Counted from the stretch's first letter, positions 1-9,658 are shown. The stretch is 64,000 nt of DNA from Anaerolinea sp. (GCA_013822395.1 PNKK01000009.1:16852-80851); one strand, 5' to 3'. Made by a program: numbers and translations. The notes: generated by a model not told the origin, from the sequence alone.

Positions 1-38
1 TGGCCCCGCCTGACCGCACCTCAGGGTTCAGGACCAAG

Positions 39-2237
39 ATGAGCTTCGTCTCGCCGCTCGCGCTGCTCGGTCTGCTGTTCGTGCCGGCCGTCGTGGCGAT
101 GTACCTGCTCAAGCTCCGGCGCAACGACGCGGTCGTGCCCTCGACGCTCCTCTGGCAGCGTCTTGTCGCCGACGTCGAGGCCAACGCCCCGTGGCAGCGA
201 CTTCGACGGAGCCTGCTCCTGCTGCTCCAACTCCTCCTGGTCCTGCTCCTCGCGGCGCTCGCCGCGCGACCGTTCCTGGAGCGGCCCGCGGGCCTCGCCG
301 GGGACCTCGTCCTCGTCATCGACACGTCGGCGAGCATGGCGGCGACGGATGTCGCGCCGGATCGCCTGACCGCGGCGAAGCAGCTCGCCGTCGACGCACT
401 CCGTGACCTGCCCGCGGGCGGAAAGGTGAGCGTGGTGGCGGCCGGTCGAACCGCCCGAGTCGTCGTCAACGCGACGAGCGACCTCGGGCGGGTGCGCGCG
501 GCCGTGGAGAACCTGGCGGTCTCGCCGGCATCGGGCGATCTCGGCGACGCGCTCAACCTCGCTGACGCCCTCGCCGCGCGGTCTCGGGACGCGGAGATCC
601 TGGTCGCGACCGACGGGGCACTGGCGACGCCGCCGACGTCGCGCCTGGACCACCCGGTGACCGTGCTCCAGGTGGGCCGCGACCGCAAGAACCAGGCGAT
701 CGTCGCGCTCGCGGTGCGCCCGGGCTCGTCCGGTGTGACGCGGTCCGTCTTCGTGAGCGTCGCGAACCTGGACATCGAGCCCGCCAAGCGACGGCTCCAG
801 GTCTACGGCGACGGAGTGCTGCTGGAGGCCCGCGACCTGACGCTCGACCCGCAGACCCGGTCAGAGGCGATCATCGACGACGTCCCGGTGGGCGTCCGTG
901 TGATCGAAGTCCGGCTCGACAGGGAGGAGCCACGGGCCGCCACCGCCGATGTCCTGGCACTCGACGATCGAGCCTGGGCGATCGTGCCGCCCGACCGGCT
1001 GCGCCGGATCCTGCTGGTCTCGGACGGCGACCCATACCTCGAGACCGCCCTGACGTTCCTCCCCAACACAGAGCTGTACGGGGTTGCGCCGCAGGACTAT
1101 GGCGTCGCCACCCGGCCCGAGCTCTTCGACCTGATCATCTTCGAGGGGACCGTCCCAGAGGAGCTACCGCCGACCGCGGTCCTGGCGATCGCCCCGACAA
1201 CGACGAGCTCGCTCGGCGAGGTGGTCGGGACGCTCAAGGACCCGGGAATCGGGTCGCTGGACCCGGACGAGCCGATTCTCCGTTATGTGGACCTCTCGAC
1301 GACGCACATCGGCAGCGCGGTCAAGCTCGCCCTGCCGGCCTGGGCGCGGGCCGTCGTTCCGGGCCCGGGTGGTGCCCCGCTCCTCTACATCGGGGAGCGC
1401 GACGGCCGGAAGGCGGCCGTGCTCGCCTTCGAGCCCCGCCAATCCGACCTGCCACTCCAGGTCGCGTTCCCGATCCTCGTCTCGAATCTCGCCGGCGAGC
1501 TGATGGGTGGCTCGGCCGCGCCGATCGGGGCCGTGGCGCCGGGCGATCCGGTGCCCCTGCTGCTCCCGGCAGGAGCACTGCGCCTCCAGGTGACGCGCCC
1601 GGACGGGACGATCACGGAGCTGGCGCCGGGCACGGCGGGCGGGGCAGGAATCTCGTTCAGCCAGACCGACCAGCTCGGGGTCTACACCGTGGTCCCGGTC
1701 TACCCGGAGGCGACGACGCCGCCGGCGCCGGCCGGGACGCCGTCCGCCGACCCGTCTGGGTCGCCCGGGACGTCGCCCTCGCCGGCCGCCCCGGGCGGCG
1801 ACTCCCCCACCCCCGTGCCGACGCCGGCGCCGGCCGACCCGGAAGCCCCGAACCGGTTCGCGGTCGATCTCTTCGACCCGAGCGAATCGAACATCGCGCC
1901 CGGCTCCGCGGCCGCGATCGAGGCGCTCGGCATCGGCCCAGGCGGTGCGGCATCACCCGCGCCGAGCGGGTCCGGTGCGCCCGCGTCGGCCGCGTCAACC
2001 GGCTCGCCGTCCGCATCCTCGGGCGATGCCGGCTCCACGACACCCGACCGCCCGGCCGCCCGCGACGAGCTGTGGATCCCGATCGTCCTCCTCGTCCTCG
2101 CGGTCCTGCTGGCCGAGTGGATGGTCTACCAGCGCGACGCCGTCACGCGGCTCTGGCGCGGCCTCCGGACTCGGCTCGGACAGGGCGAGGTTGCGCCGGC
2201 CGGCGGTCGCGGTCCCGGCCGCGGGCGGGGGGTGTAG
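39..2237 (+). CDS. BatA-like N-terminal/VWA domain membrane protein
   Basis: A 732-residue protein. The first ~80 residues hold two hydrophobic segments around a basic stretch, as in the BatA (aerotolerance) N-terminal domain family. A von Willebrand A domain follows with a DTSAS metal-site (MIDAS) motif near residue 95. Residues ~560-680 are rich in Pro, Ala, Ser, Gly and Thr, and one membrane helix lies near the C-terminus before a basic cytoplasmic tail. By family knowledge such proteins sit beside MoxR ATPases and DUF58 proteins and act in cell-envelope or chaperone functions; no MoxR gene is visible here. The stop codon directly abuts the ATG of the next, related gene, so the two are probably co-translated. 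The domain call is firm; the function is unknown. Confidence 0.85.
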   Translation: MSFVSPLALLGLLFVPAVVAMYLLKLRRNDAVVPSTLLWQRLVADVEANAPWQRLRRSLLLLLQLLLVLLLAALAARPFLERPAGLAGDLVLVIDTSASMAATDVAPDRLTAAKQLAVDALRDLPAGGKVSVVAAGRTARVVVNATSDLGRVRAAVENLAVSPASGDLGDALNLADALAARSRDAEILVATDGALATPPTSRLDHPVTVLQVGRDRKNQAIVALAVRPGSSGVTRSVFVSVANLDIEPAKRRLQVYGDGVLLEARDLTLDPQTRSEAIIDDVPVGVRVIEVRLDREEPRAATADVLALDDRAWAIVPPDRLRRILLVSDGDPYLETALTFLPNTELYGVAPQDYGVATRPELFDLIIFEGTVPEELPPTAVLAIAPTTTSSLGEVVGTLKDPGIGSLDPDEPILRYVDLSTTHIGSAVKLALPAWARAVVPGPGGAPLLYIGERDGRKAAVLAFEPRQSDLPLQVAFPILVSNLAGELMGGSAAPIGAVAPGDPVPLLLPAGALRLQVTRPDGTITELAPGTAGGAGISFSQTDQLGVYTVVPVYPEATTPPAPAGTPSADPSGSPGTSPSPAAPGGDSPTPVPTPAPADPEAPNRFAVDLFDPSESNIAPGSAAAIEALGIGPGGAASPAPSGSGAPASAASTGSPSASSGDAGSTTPDRPAARDELWIPIVLLVLAVLLAEWMVYQRDAVTRLWRGLRTRLGQGEVAPAGGRGPGRGRGV

Positions 2238-5180
2238 ATGGGCGTCCGGTTCGAGGCCCCGGCCTGGCTGCTTCTCCTGGTCCCGGCGCTGCTGATCACG
2301 TTCGTGCCACATCTCGCGGCTCGGCGGAGGATCGGGACCGCCCGGCGGCGCGTGGCACTCGCCGTGAGGACGCTCCTCCTCGCGGCGCTCGTCTTCGCGC
2401 TCGCCGGGTTCCAGCTCGTCCTGCCGGTGGACCGCCTCGCGACCGTCTTCGTCGTGGACCTCTCGGATTCCGTCGGCAACGAGGGGCGGGAGACGGCGCT
2501 TGCGTTCCTGCGCGAGAGCCTCGACGCGATGCCGGACGGGGATGCCGCCGGCGTCGTGGCATTCGGCGGGGACGCGCTCGTCGAGCGGCTGCCCGAGGAG
2601 CTCCGCACGATCGATCGGATCCGGTCCACGCCGGTGACCCGCGCGACGGACATCGGGGGCGCGCTCCGGCTCGCCTCCGCGCTCTTCCCGGACGAGATGC
2701 AGAAGCGGATCGTCCTCATCTCGGACGGCAACGACACCACCGGCCGGGGCCAGCAGGAGGCGGCGCTGGCCGCCGCCCGCGGCGTCCAGGTGGAGACCCG
2801 CGCGCTGGGCCTCGACGCGCGCGACGAGGTCCTCGTGGAGCGGCTCCAGACGCCGGCCACGGCCCGGCTCGGCGAGACGATCGAGGCCGTCGCGACGATC
2901 GTGTCGAGTGTCGCCCAGCCAGCCACCGTGCGCCTGTACGCCGACGGCCAGCTGGTCGCGTCCGCGGCCGTCGATCTCGTCGCGGGTTCAAAACAGGTCT
3001 CTTTCGAGGTGGAGAAGCTGGAGGCCGGATTCCACACCTTCCGGGTCGTCGTCGAGGCCGCCCGGGACACGTTCAGCCAGAACAACCGGGCGGACTCGAA
3101 CACGATCGTCAAGGGCGAGCCGCGGATCCTCGTCCTGGCCGGGGACACAAGGGTCGCAGCCGAGCTCGTCTCGGGCCTCGAGATCGAGGGCCAGACGGTG
3201 GACTCGATCGTCCCGGAGGCCCTCCCGACCGACTTCGCCAGCCTCGCGACGTACGACAGCATCGTTGTCGTGGACGTTCCGCGGATCCGCCTGTCGGACC
3301 GGCAGCTCGCTGCGCTCCAGGTCTACGTCCGGGACCTGGGTCGTGGCCTCGTGATGGTCGGCGGCCCGCAGAGCTTCGGCGCCGGCGGTTACACCAAGAC
3401 GCCGATCGAGGAGACCCTGCCGGTGGACATGGGCGTCCGGAACCGGCAGCAGCAGCCGGACGTGGCGCTCGTCGTCGTCATCGACAAGTCCGGCTCCATG
3501 GACGCCTGCCACTGCAATTCGTTCGGCCAGGGCGGCGGCGGAGGCCAGCTCCAGGGCGTCCGGAAGGTCGACATCGGCAAGGAGGCGATCCTTCGCGCCG
3601 CGGCGGGACTGAAGGCGCGCGACGAGCTCGGCGTCGTGGCCTTCGACGAGCAGGCCAGCTGGGTCGTCCGAACGAGACCGCTCGGCGAGATCGACGACCT
3701 CCAGGGCGACATCTCCGGGATCAACCCGAACGGCACCACGAACATCTTCGCCGGCCTCGAGCAGGCGGTCGGATCGCTCGAGGAGGCGACGGCGACGCGG
3801 CGGCACATCATCCTCCTGACCGATGGCTGGTCCAGCTCCGGCCAGTACGACGAGATCCTCGCCCGGATGAAGGCCGCCGGGATCACCCTCTCGACGGTGG
3901 GCGCGGGCGGCGGCGCGAACCCGTTCCTCGAGCAGCTCGCCAATCGGGGCGGCGGCCGTTTCTACCCCGCCGTGAACCCGGCGTCCATCCCGGACATCTT
4001 CCTCAAGGAGACCGAGCAGGTCGCCGGGCAGCAGATCGTGGAGGAGCCCTTCTTCCCGATCCAGACCAGCTCGTCACCGATCCTCCGAGGCCTGGGCGAC
4101 GGCTTCCCACGGCTCCTCGGCTACAACGGCACGACCGCCAAGTCCGCCGCCCAGACGGTCCTCGTGACCGCTCGCGACGACCCGCTCCTCGCGCAATGGC
4201 AGTACGGCCTGGGCCGGAGCGTCGCCTGGACGTCCGACTCGACCGGGCGCTGGGCGAAGAACTGGCTGGGCTGGCAGGGCTTCTCGAGGTTCTTCAGCCA
4301 GCTCGTCGGCTGGACCTTCCCGGGCGAGGAGACCGGCGGCATCGAGGCGACGTTCGAGACGGTGGATGGGCGGACGAGGCTCCGCGTGGAGTCGGTCGAG
4401 TCCGACGGGTCGCCGCGCGACTTCTACACGACCTCGGCGGTCCTGGTGGGACCGGCGCTCGAGCCGGTCGAGGCGGAGCTGGACCAGGTAGCGCCGGGCG
4501 TCTATGAGAAGGACCTCGGCGAGATCGAAACGGGCGCCTACGCGGTCCGGATCACCCAGATCCGGCCTGGGGCGGCAGCGCTGGGCCGGACGGTCGGGCT
4601 GGTGGCGCCGGTCGCGGCCGAGTACCGGCTCCAGGGCGCGAACCGGCCGTTCCTGGCGACGCTGCGGGCGGCCACGGGCGGCCGTGAGATCACCAGCCCG
4701 GAGGAGCCCTGGAGGCACGACCTCACGACGACCTCGTCGTTCACCGAGCTCTGGCCGTGGCTGCTGATCCTCGCGTTGCTGCTGTGGCCGCTGGACGTCG
4801 CCCTCCGACGCGTGTCGATCGGGCGGCGCGAGCTCGCCGACGCGCGGGCGTGGGTGCGCCGGACATGGCGTGGACGGGGGGCGGCGGCTCCGCGCACGGC
4901 TGCGACCACGGGGATGCTGGCAGCGCGGGACCGGGCCGCCGGCGCGGCCGCCAGGGCTGCGATCCTGCGAGACCGCGAGGGCACGAGCGCGACGAGGGAG
5001 CCGCCGGGCACGAGCGCGACGGCGCCGGCTCCGGCGCCCGCTCGGACACCACCAGCGTCGCCCGCGACCCCACCGCTACGACCGGAAGCCCCACCCGAGC
5101 CACCACCGCCGCCGGGCGCCACGGATGCGGACACCCTCGCCCGCCTCCGCGAGGCGAAGCGCCGGGCGCGAGGCGGCTGA
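2238..5180 (+). CDS. Large membrane protein with two VWA domains and a glutamine-amidotransferase-like segment
   Basis: A 980-residue protein starting one base after the preceding stop. Two N-terminal hydrophobic segments are followed by a first VWA-like domain (DLSDS motif near residue 75), a beta-rich middle, a region resembling the class-I-glutamine-amidotransferase-like fold of this family (~290-400), and a second VWA domain with a canonical DKSGS MIDAS motif near residue 415. The second MIDAS is followed by a Cys/His/Gly-rich insertion (DACHCNS then a glycine run). One membrane helix lies near residue 840, then a Pro/Ala-rich cytoplasmic tail. It pairs with the upstream VWA protein. The substrate is unknown; metal-dependent protein binding at the membrane is an inference from the domains. 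Confidence 0.85.
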   Translation: MGVRFEAPAWLLLLVPALLITFVPHLAARRRIGTARRRVALAVRTLLLAALVFALAGFQLVLPVDRLATVFVVDLSDSVGNEGRETALAFLRESLDAMPDGDAAGVVAFGGDALVERLPEELRTIDRIRSTPVTRATDIGGALRLASALFPDEMQKRIVLISDGNDTTGRGQQEAALAAARGVQVETRALGLDARDEVLVERLQTPATARLGETIEAVATIVSSVAQPATVRLYADGQLVASAAVDLVAGSKQVSFEVEKLEAGFHTFRVVVEAARDTFSQNNRADSNTIVKGEPRILVLAGDTRVAAELVSGLEIEGQTVDSIVPEALPTDFASLATYDSIVVVDVPRIRLSDRQLAALQVYVRDLGRGLVMVGGPQSFGAGGYTKTPIEETLPVDMGVRNRQQQPDVALVVVIDKSGSMDACHCNSFGQGGGGGQLQGVRKVDIGKEAILRAAAGLKARDELGVVAFDEQASWVVRTRPLGEIDDLQGDISGINPNGTTNIFAGLEQAVGSLEEATATRRHIILLTDGWSSSGQYDEILARMKAAGITLSTVGAGGGANPFLEQLANRGGGRFYPAVNPASIPDIFLKETEQVAGQQIVEEPFFPIQTSSSPILRGLGDGFPRLLGYNGTTAKSAAQTVLVTARDDPLLAQWQYGLGRSVAWTSDSTGRWAKNWLGWQGFSRFFSQLVGWTFPGEETGGIEATFETVDGRTRLRVESVESDGSPRDFYTTSAVLVGPALEPVEAELDQVAPGVYEKDLGEIETGAYAVRITQIRPGAAALGRTVGLVAPVAAEYRLQGANRPFLATLRAATGGREITSPEEPWRHDLTTTSSFTELWPWLLILALLLWPLDVALRRVSIGRRELADARAWVRRTWRGRGAAAPRTAATTGMLAARDRAAGAAARAAILRDREGTSATREPPGTSATAPAPAPARTPPASPATPPLRPEAPPEPPPPPGATDADTLARLREAKRRARGG

Positions 5181-5190
5181 TCCGGTCCAA

Positions 5191-5766
5191 CTACGCAGGT
5201 GCCGTGCTCCCCCGCACCTCCGCGATTCGGTTCGCCCCTGGCCGCCGAAGCTCTGCCCGGAGCGACGACAGGTACGAGGCCGCGCCCGAGTAGTCAGGCC
5301 AGGTCACCCGGGGGGACGAGTCGTAGGGCTCCCACTCCTCGGACAATCGATGCGACGGGCGCTCGGCGGAAGCGAGACGTGGGCCCGCGGCGCGTTCCAA
5401 CGCTCGATCCATGGTCGCCAGCTCGGCGTCCAGCGATTCCGCAAGCGCAAGGTAGGTCACGTCGTACGTCGACAGGCCGAATCGCTCGGCTCGGTCGATG
5501 GCGAGCAGCAGCGTTGGGCGGCCGAGGACCGCCGTCTCCGCGACGACCTCATCGAGGAGGTGCAGGGCCTCGAGAACCGCGCCGCCGCCGTATCGATGGC
5601 GCCGGATCAGCGTGTTCGAGACCTCGAGCCAGAAATGGTCCGGCACGATGATCCGGCGATTCTCCCGAAGCCAACCGGCGGCAACCAGGCGCCAGCGATC
5701 TGACTCCGGCTCGCGGTGGACCAGCGGAACGGCCACCGAGGCATCGAGGACGATCGACCCCGTCAT
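5191..5766 (-). CDS. PIN-domain toxin, VapC-like
   Basis: A 191-residue PIN-domain protein, counted from the ATG that overlaps the upstream antitoxin stop by 4 bp (ATGA). The acidic metal-binding residues are all visible: Asp8 (VLDASVAV), Glu48 (WLEVSNTL), Asp102 (YDVTYLALAE) and Asp120 (ATMDRAL). By family knowledge VapC toxins are Mg-dependent RNases cutting tRNA or rRNA and are held inactive by the cognate antitoxin. An in-frame upstream extension exists but would run through the antitoxin gene, so I reject it. It ends only 10 bp from the convergent VWA gene. The PIN call is firm; RNA target unknown. Confidence 0.88.
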   Translation of the reverse strand: MTGSIVLDASVAVPLVHREPESDRWRLVAAGWLRENRRIIVPDHFWLEVSNTLIRRHRYGGGAVLEALHLLDEVVAETAVLGRPTLLLAIDRAERFGLSTYDVTYLALAESLDAELATMDRALERAAGPRLASAERPSHRLSEEWEPYDSSPRVTWPDYSGAASYLSSLRAELRRPGANRIAEVRGSTAPA

Positions 5767-6125
5767 CCTGCGGGCTCGCTGGGATCGGTGCGTCGTTCGT
5801 CCAACGTCCGGCTCGCCGCCGCCGCGATGCGATCGTCCCGGGCGTCGCGCTCGCGCCTGATCCACTCCGCCGTGGTCAGGCCGTCGTCGGGTCCCGGGTG
5901 GAGGTGGGCCATTCGCTCGCGGAACTCGTCAAGCCGGTCCAGCGCCGCCAGGCCCCGCTGGACCCGCGCGTCTGCGTCCTCGTCCAGGCGCGTCGCGGCC
6001 TCGGGCGTGACCAGTACCGCCATCGGCCGGCCGTCGCGCTCGATCGCGATCCGCTCGCCCGCGGCCGCAGCATCGAGGATCTCGCCAAGGCGCCTTCGCA
6101 AGTCCATGGCGGTGATGGTTCTCAT
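5763..6125 (-). CDS. Phd/YefM-family antitoxin, VapB partner of the PIN toxin
   Basis: A 120-residue protein with the Phd/YefM N-terminal pattern: a short beta-strand (MRTITAMDLRRRLGEIL), then GERIAIERDGRPMAVLV, which forms the dimeric DNA-binding domain in this family. A charged, probably flexible C-terminal half would wrap the toxin. It overlaps the toxin start by 4 bp, so the two are translationally coupled. Its start codon lies inside an inverted repeat next to a good promoter, which predicts autorepression by the complex and a nearly leaderless mRNA. The antitoxin family call is strong; the precise subfamily is inferred. Confidence 0.87.
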   Translation of the reverse strand: MRTITAMDLRRRLGEILDAAAAGERIAIERDGRPMAVLVTPEAATRLDEDADARVQRGLAALDRLDEFRERMAHLHPGPDDGLTTAEWIRRERDARDDRIAAAASRTLDERRTDPSEPAG

Positions 6126-6162
6126 GGTCGATCATCATAATCAACCATGAGCATCGGTCCAA
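6123..6162 (-). promoter_or_regulatory. vapBC promoter and operator, apparently leaderless
   Basis: Read on the minus strand, TTGGAC (6157-6162) and TATGAT (6134-6139) are separated by exactly 17 bp, a near-consensus housekeeping promoter. The predicted transcription start falls about 2 nt before, or at, the antitoxin ATG, so the mRNA would have virtually no 5' leader. An inverted repeat with 10-bp arms and one mismatch (6123-6132 and 6140-6149) flanks the -10 box and includes the start codon, the placement expected of an autorepressing toxin-antitoxin operator. The promoter and repeat are seen; the binding protein is inferred. Confidence 0.72.
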
Positions 6163-6255
6163 CCCATCCGCAGGCTCCGGATTGACTCGATGCCCGCGAC
6201 GCGTTATCCCGCCGAGGGATATAGCCCCGGCCGCCGAGGCGGGGGTGCTCACCGG

Positions 6256-7416
6256 TCACTTCTCGACGACGACGCGGAAGTAGGCTGGCGCACCGAACCT
6301 GTCCGCACCCCGGGCTCCAATCCAGTCGAGGCGCACCGTCCAGTCGCCGATGGGCGGTGCATCGAGCTCGAGGATCCGGCCGTTCGTCGGTCCCCCAGTC
6401 TGGATCGTCTCGAATGTGTCCGGCTGCTCGCCGTGCCACCGCTCGGCCTCGAACTGGGCGACCCAGCCGAGAGACCAGCTGTCGAAGCGCCAGCCGGCGG
6501 GCAGCTCGAAGCGGAGGGTTCCGCGTTGGGGGATCCGAACCGCGTAGTCCACATCCAATGCCTGGAACGACGGCCCACACGAGTCCGCCGCTTGGTACCC
6601 GCCGATATCGATGAACCCACCGCATCCGGACACGGCGTCGCGACGGACCTCGCCGCTGACCAGGGTCAGGCGAGGCAGCGGCGGGATGGTCGGCTGTGGC
6701 GGTTGGCTGACGACCGGTCCCAGGGTGGGGACCGTTCGCGGGGCTGGCTCGCAGGCCCATGTCACGGTGCCGGAGAGTCGATTCAATGACGGGTCGCCGC
6801 CGACGGGTCGGACCCAATCCTCGATCGTGGTCCGGAGCGGGCCGGGACCGGGATACGGGTCAGGTGCCAGGCCCTCGAACCACATCGAGCCGGATGCCCA
6901 GCCCTCGCCGACCTTGCTGAGGGCCACGTACCCCAGCCCGGGTCTCGGCACGTAACTCGCCGCGTTTTCGCGCCATATCTCGAATCGATTGCGCGGAGGC
7001 TCGATGACGAGCTCGACCCGCTCGCCGGCGAGCGATGCGGACCGAGCAATGTACAGGTCGCCGACCTCGACTGGGGAGATCCAGTCACAAACAAACTGGA
7101 GATCGATCGACGGCAGCGCCGGATCGTTGAAGACCACCGTCACGACACCGGAAGATTGCGCCTCTGGAGTGGGCATCGGCGGCTGGGAATTCGTGGTCGG
7201 ACTCGGTGCGATCGAGGAGCTCGGCGCGGTCGAGGCAGGAGCGCGGCTTGCCTCGGGGACGCCGGTCGGCGCGGGGGCGAGCGAACTGCCGGGCGTTGTG
7301 GGCCCAAGCGTCCAGCCCGGCCCCGTCACGATGCTTCCCGCACATCCGGCGAGCCACCAGCCACCCATCAGGATTCCGATTCGCGCGATGGTTCGTGGCC
7401 GCATCGTCGCCCTCAT
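6256..7416 (-). CDS. Secreted lipoprotein of unknown function
   Basis: A 386-residue protein from the ATG chosen so that a short basic stretch precedes a hydrophobic segment and a lipobox (GGWWLAGCAGS). It should therefore be exported and lipid-anchored. A Ser/Thr/Pro/Ala-rich linker follows, then two beta-rich parts; the C-terminal ~110 residues read like a jelly-roll or Ig-like ligand-binding domain (RLDWIG...YFRVVVEK). Further upstream in-frame codons exist but precede the signal peptide implausibly; a second ATG four codons downstream is an alternative. I do not recognise the family. It runs in the same direction as the toxin-antitoxin genes but is separated from them by ~130 bp. Confidence 0.72.
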   Translation of the reverse strand: MRATMRPRTIARIGILMGGWWLAGCAGSIVTGPGWTLGPTTPGSSLAPAPTGVPEASRAPASTAPSSSIAPSPTTNSQPPMPTPEAQSSGVVTVVFNDPALPSIDLQFVCDWISPVEVGDLYIARSASLAGERVELVIEPPRNRFEIWRENAASYVPRPGLGYVALSKVGEGWASGSMWFEGLAPDPYPGPGPLRTTIEDWVRPVGGDPSLNRLSGTVTWACEPAPRTVPTLGPVVSQPPQPTIPPLPRLTLVSGEVRRDAVSGCGGFIDIGGYQAADSCGPSFQALDVDYAVRIPQRGTLRFELPAGWRFDSWSLGWVAQFEAERWHGEQPDTFETIQTGGPTNGRILELDAPPIGDWTVRLDWIGARGADRFGAPAYFRVVVEK

Positions 7417-7555
7417 GGTGTCGTGTCGCGCCGTTGACGTGGCCGTGAGACGCGGACGCCGCGCGTGATGCGACGCAATCGACAGTCGCATACGGCTCAA
7501 GAAAGATGCGGGGAGCTCCGCCTGACGCCCTTTCCTCCGGCTGCTGTGGAAGTCG

Positions 7556-9607
7556 CTACCGTCGGCCCGCTCCAAGCGCCCGGATCGCCGTCACCGTGGC
7601 GGGGTCGTCGAGGGTGGAAAGGTCGCCGGGATCCTCGCCGAGGAAGGCGGCCCGGATGACCCGGCGCATCACCTTGCCTGAGCGGGTCTTCGGCAGGGTC
7701 GGCACGGCCAGGACGACGTCCGGCCTGAGCGCCTTGCCGAGCTCGCCTGCGACGCGGGCGCCGATCTCCGCGAGCAGCGCCGGGTCGCCGTCCGTGCCGC
7801 GGGCCAGGACGCAGAAGACCGCGATCGACTCGCCCTTCACCTCGTGCGGGATGCCGACGGCGGCGGCCTCCAGTACGGCCGGGTGGCCCATCGCCGCGCT
7901 CTCGACCTCGGCCGGCCCGACCCGCTTGCCGGCCACCTTGAGCGTGTCGTCCGAGCGGCCCTGGATGTACCAGTAGCCGTCCGCGTCCACGAGCGCCCAG
8001 TCGCCGTGAACCCAGATGCCCGGGAACCGGGACCAGTACGTCTCGACGTAGCGGTGAGGGTCGTTCCAGAAGCCGCGCGTCATCCCGGGAAGCGGCTGGC
8101 GGATGACGAGCTCGCCGACCGTGCCGCGGACCGGACGGCCCGCCGCATCGACGACATCGGCCGCGACTCCGACGTTCGGGCCGGCGAAGGACGTCGGGCG
8201 GACCGGCGTGACGAGGTTGCCCGCCACGATTCCGCCCGACACCTCCGTCCCGCCGCTGTAGTTGACGATCGGACAGCGGCCCTCGCCGACCTCGCGGAAG
8301 AACCACCACCAGGGATCCGGGTTCCAGGGCTCGCCGGTGGAGCCGAGGACCCGGAGCGACGACCGGTCGTGTGATCGGACGGGTTCCGTGCCGTGGGACA
8401 TGAGCGAGCGGATCACGGTCGGGCTCAGGCCGAGGTGCGTGACGCGGTGGCTTTCGACGATAGACCACAGCCGGTCGGGGCCGGGATGGTCCGGGGTGCC
8501 CTCGTAGATGACGAGGCGGGCGCCGAGCAGGAGGGAACCCGAGATCGCCCACGGGCCCATCATCCAGCCGAGGTCGGTGAACCAGAAGAGCGTGTCGCCC
8601 GATCGCAGGTCGAAGCAGTGGGCGAGATCCTGGGCCGCCTTCATCGGGAAGCCGCCGTGGACGTGGAGCGCCCCCTTCGGTCTGCCGGTGGTGCCGGACG
8701 TGTAGATGACCATGTACGGCGTTTCGGGGTCGGTCTCGGGACGGTTGCCCGGAGTCCCGGCGGCCGGCGGGCCGGACCGCTCGCCACGGTTGCTGCCGGG
8801 CAGGGACGGCGCCGAGCGCGCCGCCGTGTCGATCGCCTCGTGCCACCAGCGGTCCCGCCCCTCGTCCCACGGTGTCCCCGGCGCCCGCTCCCCGAGGCGC
8901 CGGACCACGAGGACTCGCCGGACAGTCGGGGCGGCGGCCACCGCCTCGTCCGCAGTTGCCTTGAGCGGGACGACGCCCCCGCGACGGAGGAACCCGTCGG
9001 CGGTGATCAGGATTGTGGCGCCGCAGTCCGTAAGGCGTGACGCGATCGCTGCCGGCCCGTAGCCCGAGAAGATCGGCGTGAAGATCGCCCGAAGCAGCCC
9101 CAGAGCCAAGACGGCCACGACAGTCTCAGGGAGCATCGGCAGGAGGATCCCAACGCGGTCACCAGGCTCCACACCCTCCGCGGCGAGCATGGCCGCCGCC
9201 CGGTCCACCTCGTCCCTGAGCTCGCGCGCCGTCCGGCGGCGGACCTCACCGTCCTCCCCCTCCCAGACGAGCGCCTCTCCGTCCGGGTCTCGCTCGGCGC
9301 GCGGGTCGATCGCCGCGGCCGCATGGTTGAAGGCGCCGCCACGCCACCAGCGGCTCCACTCCGGTCCTCGCGAGGCGTCGAGAACGCTCGTGGGGCGGCG
9401 TTGCCAGGGCAGGGCGAGATCGTCCGCGGCCGCGCCCCAGAACCACGCCGGATCGGCGGCCGCGTGTGCCTGGAGGGTTGTGAGATCGGGCATGCCGGCC
9501 GCGCGGATGAACCGGGCCAGGCGGCTGTCGCCAAGGTCGTCCGCGGAGGGGCGCCAGGCGGCGTCGGGGACGTCGCGGCCGAAGACCGGCCAGTCGGGCG
9601 CGGGCAC
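7556..9607 (-). CDS. Acetyl/acetoacetyl-CoA synthetase-like AMP-forming acyl-CoA synthetase
   Basis: A 683-residue ANL-superfamily enzyme. It has the N-terminal region typical of acetyl- and acetoacetyl-CoA synthetases (WQRRPTSVLD, WWRGGAFNHA), the P-loop-like motif YTSGTTGRPKGALHVHGG, the core motif YWSRFPGIWVHGDWA with its catalytic Asp, and the C-terminal lysine motif LPKTRSGKVMRR. By family it activates a short carboxylate with ATP to an acyl-AMP, then an acyl-CoA, in the cytoplasm. About 30 residues between ~255 and 290 form a charged insertion before the P-loop. Acetate is the likeliest substrate given the acetamidase and AceTr genes ~8 kb away, but propionate or acetoacetate are possible. 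Confidence 0.85.
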   Translation of the reverse strand: MPAPDWPVFGRDVPDAAWRPSADDLGDSRLARFIRAAGMPDLTTLQAHAAADPAWFWGAAADDLALPWQRRPTSVLDASRGPEWSRWWRGGAFNHAAAAIDPRAERDPDGEALVWEGEDGEVRRRTARELRDEVDRAAAMLAAEGVEPGDRVGILLPMLPETVVAVLALGLLRAIFTPIFSGYGPAAIASRLTDCGATILITADGFLRRGGVVPLKATADEAVAAAPTVRRVLVVRRLGERAPGTPWDEGRDRWWHEAIDTAARSAPSLPGSNRGERSGPPAAGTPGNRPETDPETPYMVIYTSGTTGRPKGALHVHGGFPMKAAQDLAHCFDLRSGDTLFWFTDLGWMMGPWAISGSLLLGARLVIYEGTPDHPGPDRLWSIVESHRVTHLGLSPTVIRSLMSHGTEPVRSHDRSSLRVLGSTGEPWNPDPWWWFFREVGEGRCPIVNYSGGTEVSGGIVAGNLVTPVRPTSFAGPNVGVAADVVDAAGRPVRGTVGELVIRQPLPGMTRGFWNDPHRYVETYWSRFPGIWVHGDWALVDADGYWYIQGRSDDTLKVAGKRVGPAEVESAAMGHPAVLEAAAVGIPHEVKGESIAVFCVLARGTDGDPALLAEIGARVAGELGKALRPDVVLAVPTLPKTRSGKVMRRVIRAAFLGEDPGDLSTLDDPATVTAIRALGAGRR

Positions 9608-9632
9608 GGGCCGATGCTAGCACGGGTCCCTG

Positions 9633-9658
9633 GCGCATCGGGCACGCGCATCGGGCAC
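9633..9658. repeat. 13-bp tandem repeat in a divergent intergenic region
   Basis: Two perfect adjoining copies of GCGCATCGGGCAC, followed to ~9680 by degenerate relatives (GCGTCGGGCGC and similar). They lie between the starts of the acyl-CoA synthetase and the lipoprotein at 9711. It is probably slippage-derived low-complexity DNA; no AT-rich promoter is obvious in this interval. Confidence 0.7.

Noticed and set aside
1..38. Possible 3' end of an upstream gene (TGA at 11-13)
   Set aside because: Only three codons precede the stop inside the window, so nothing can be identified.
2072..4507. An 811-codon plus-strand frame overlapping the second VWA gene
   Set aside because: It is a shifted frame of the VWA gene, Arg/Pro-rich, without recognisable domains.
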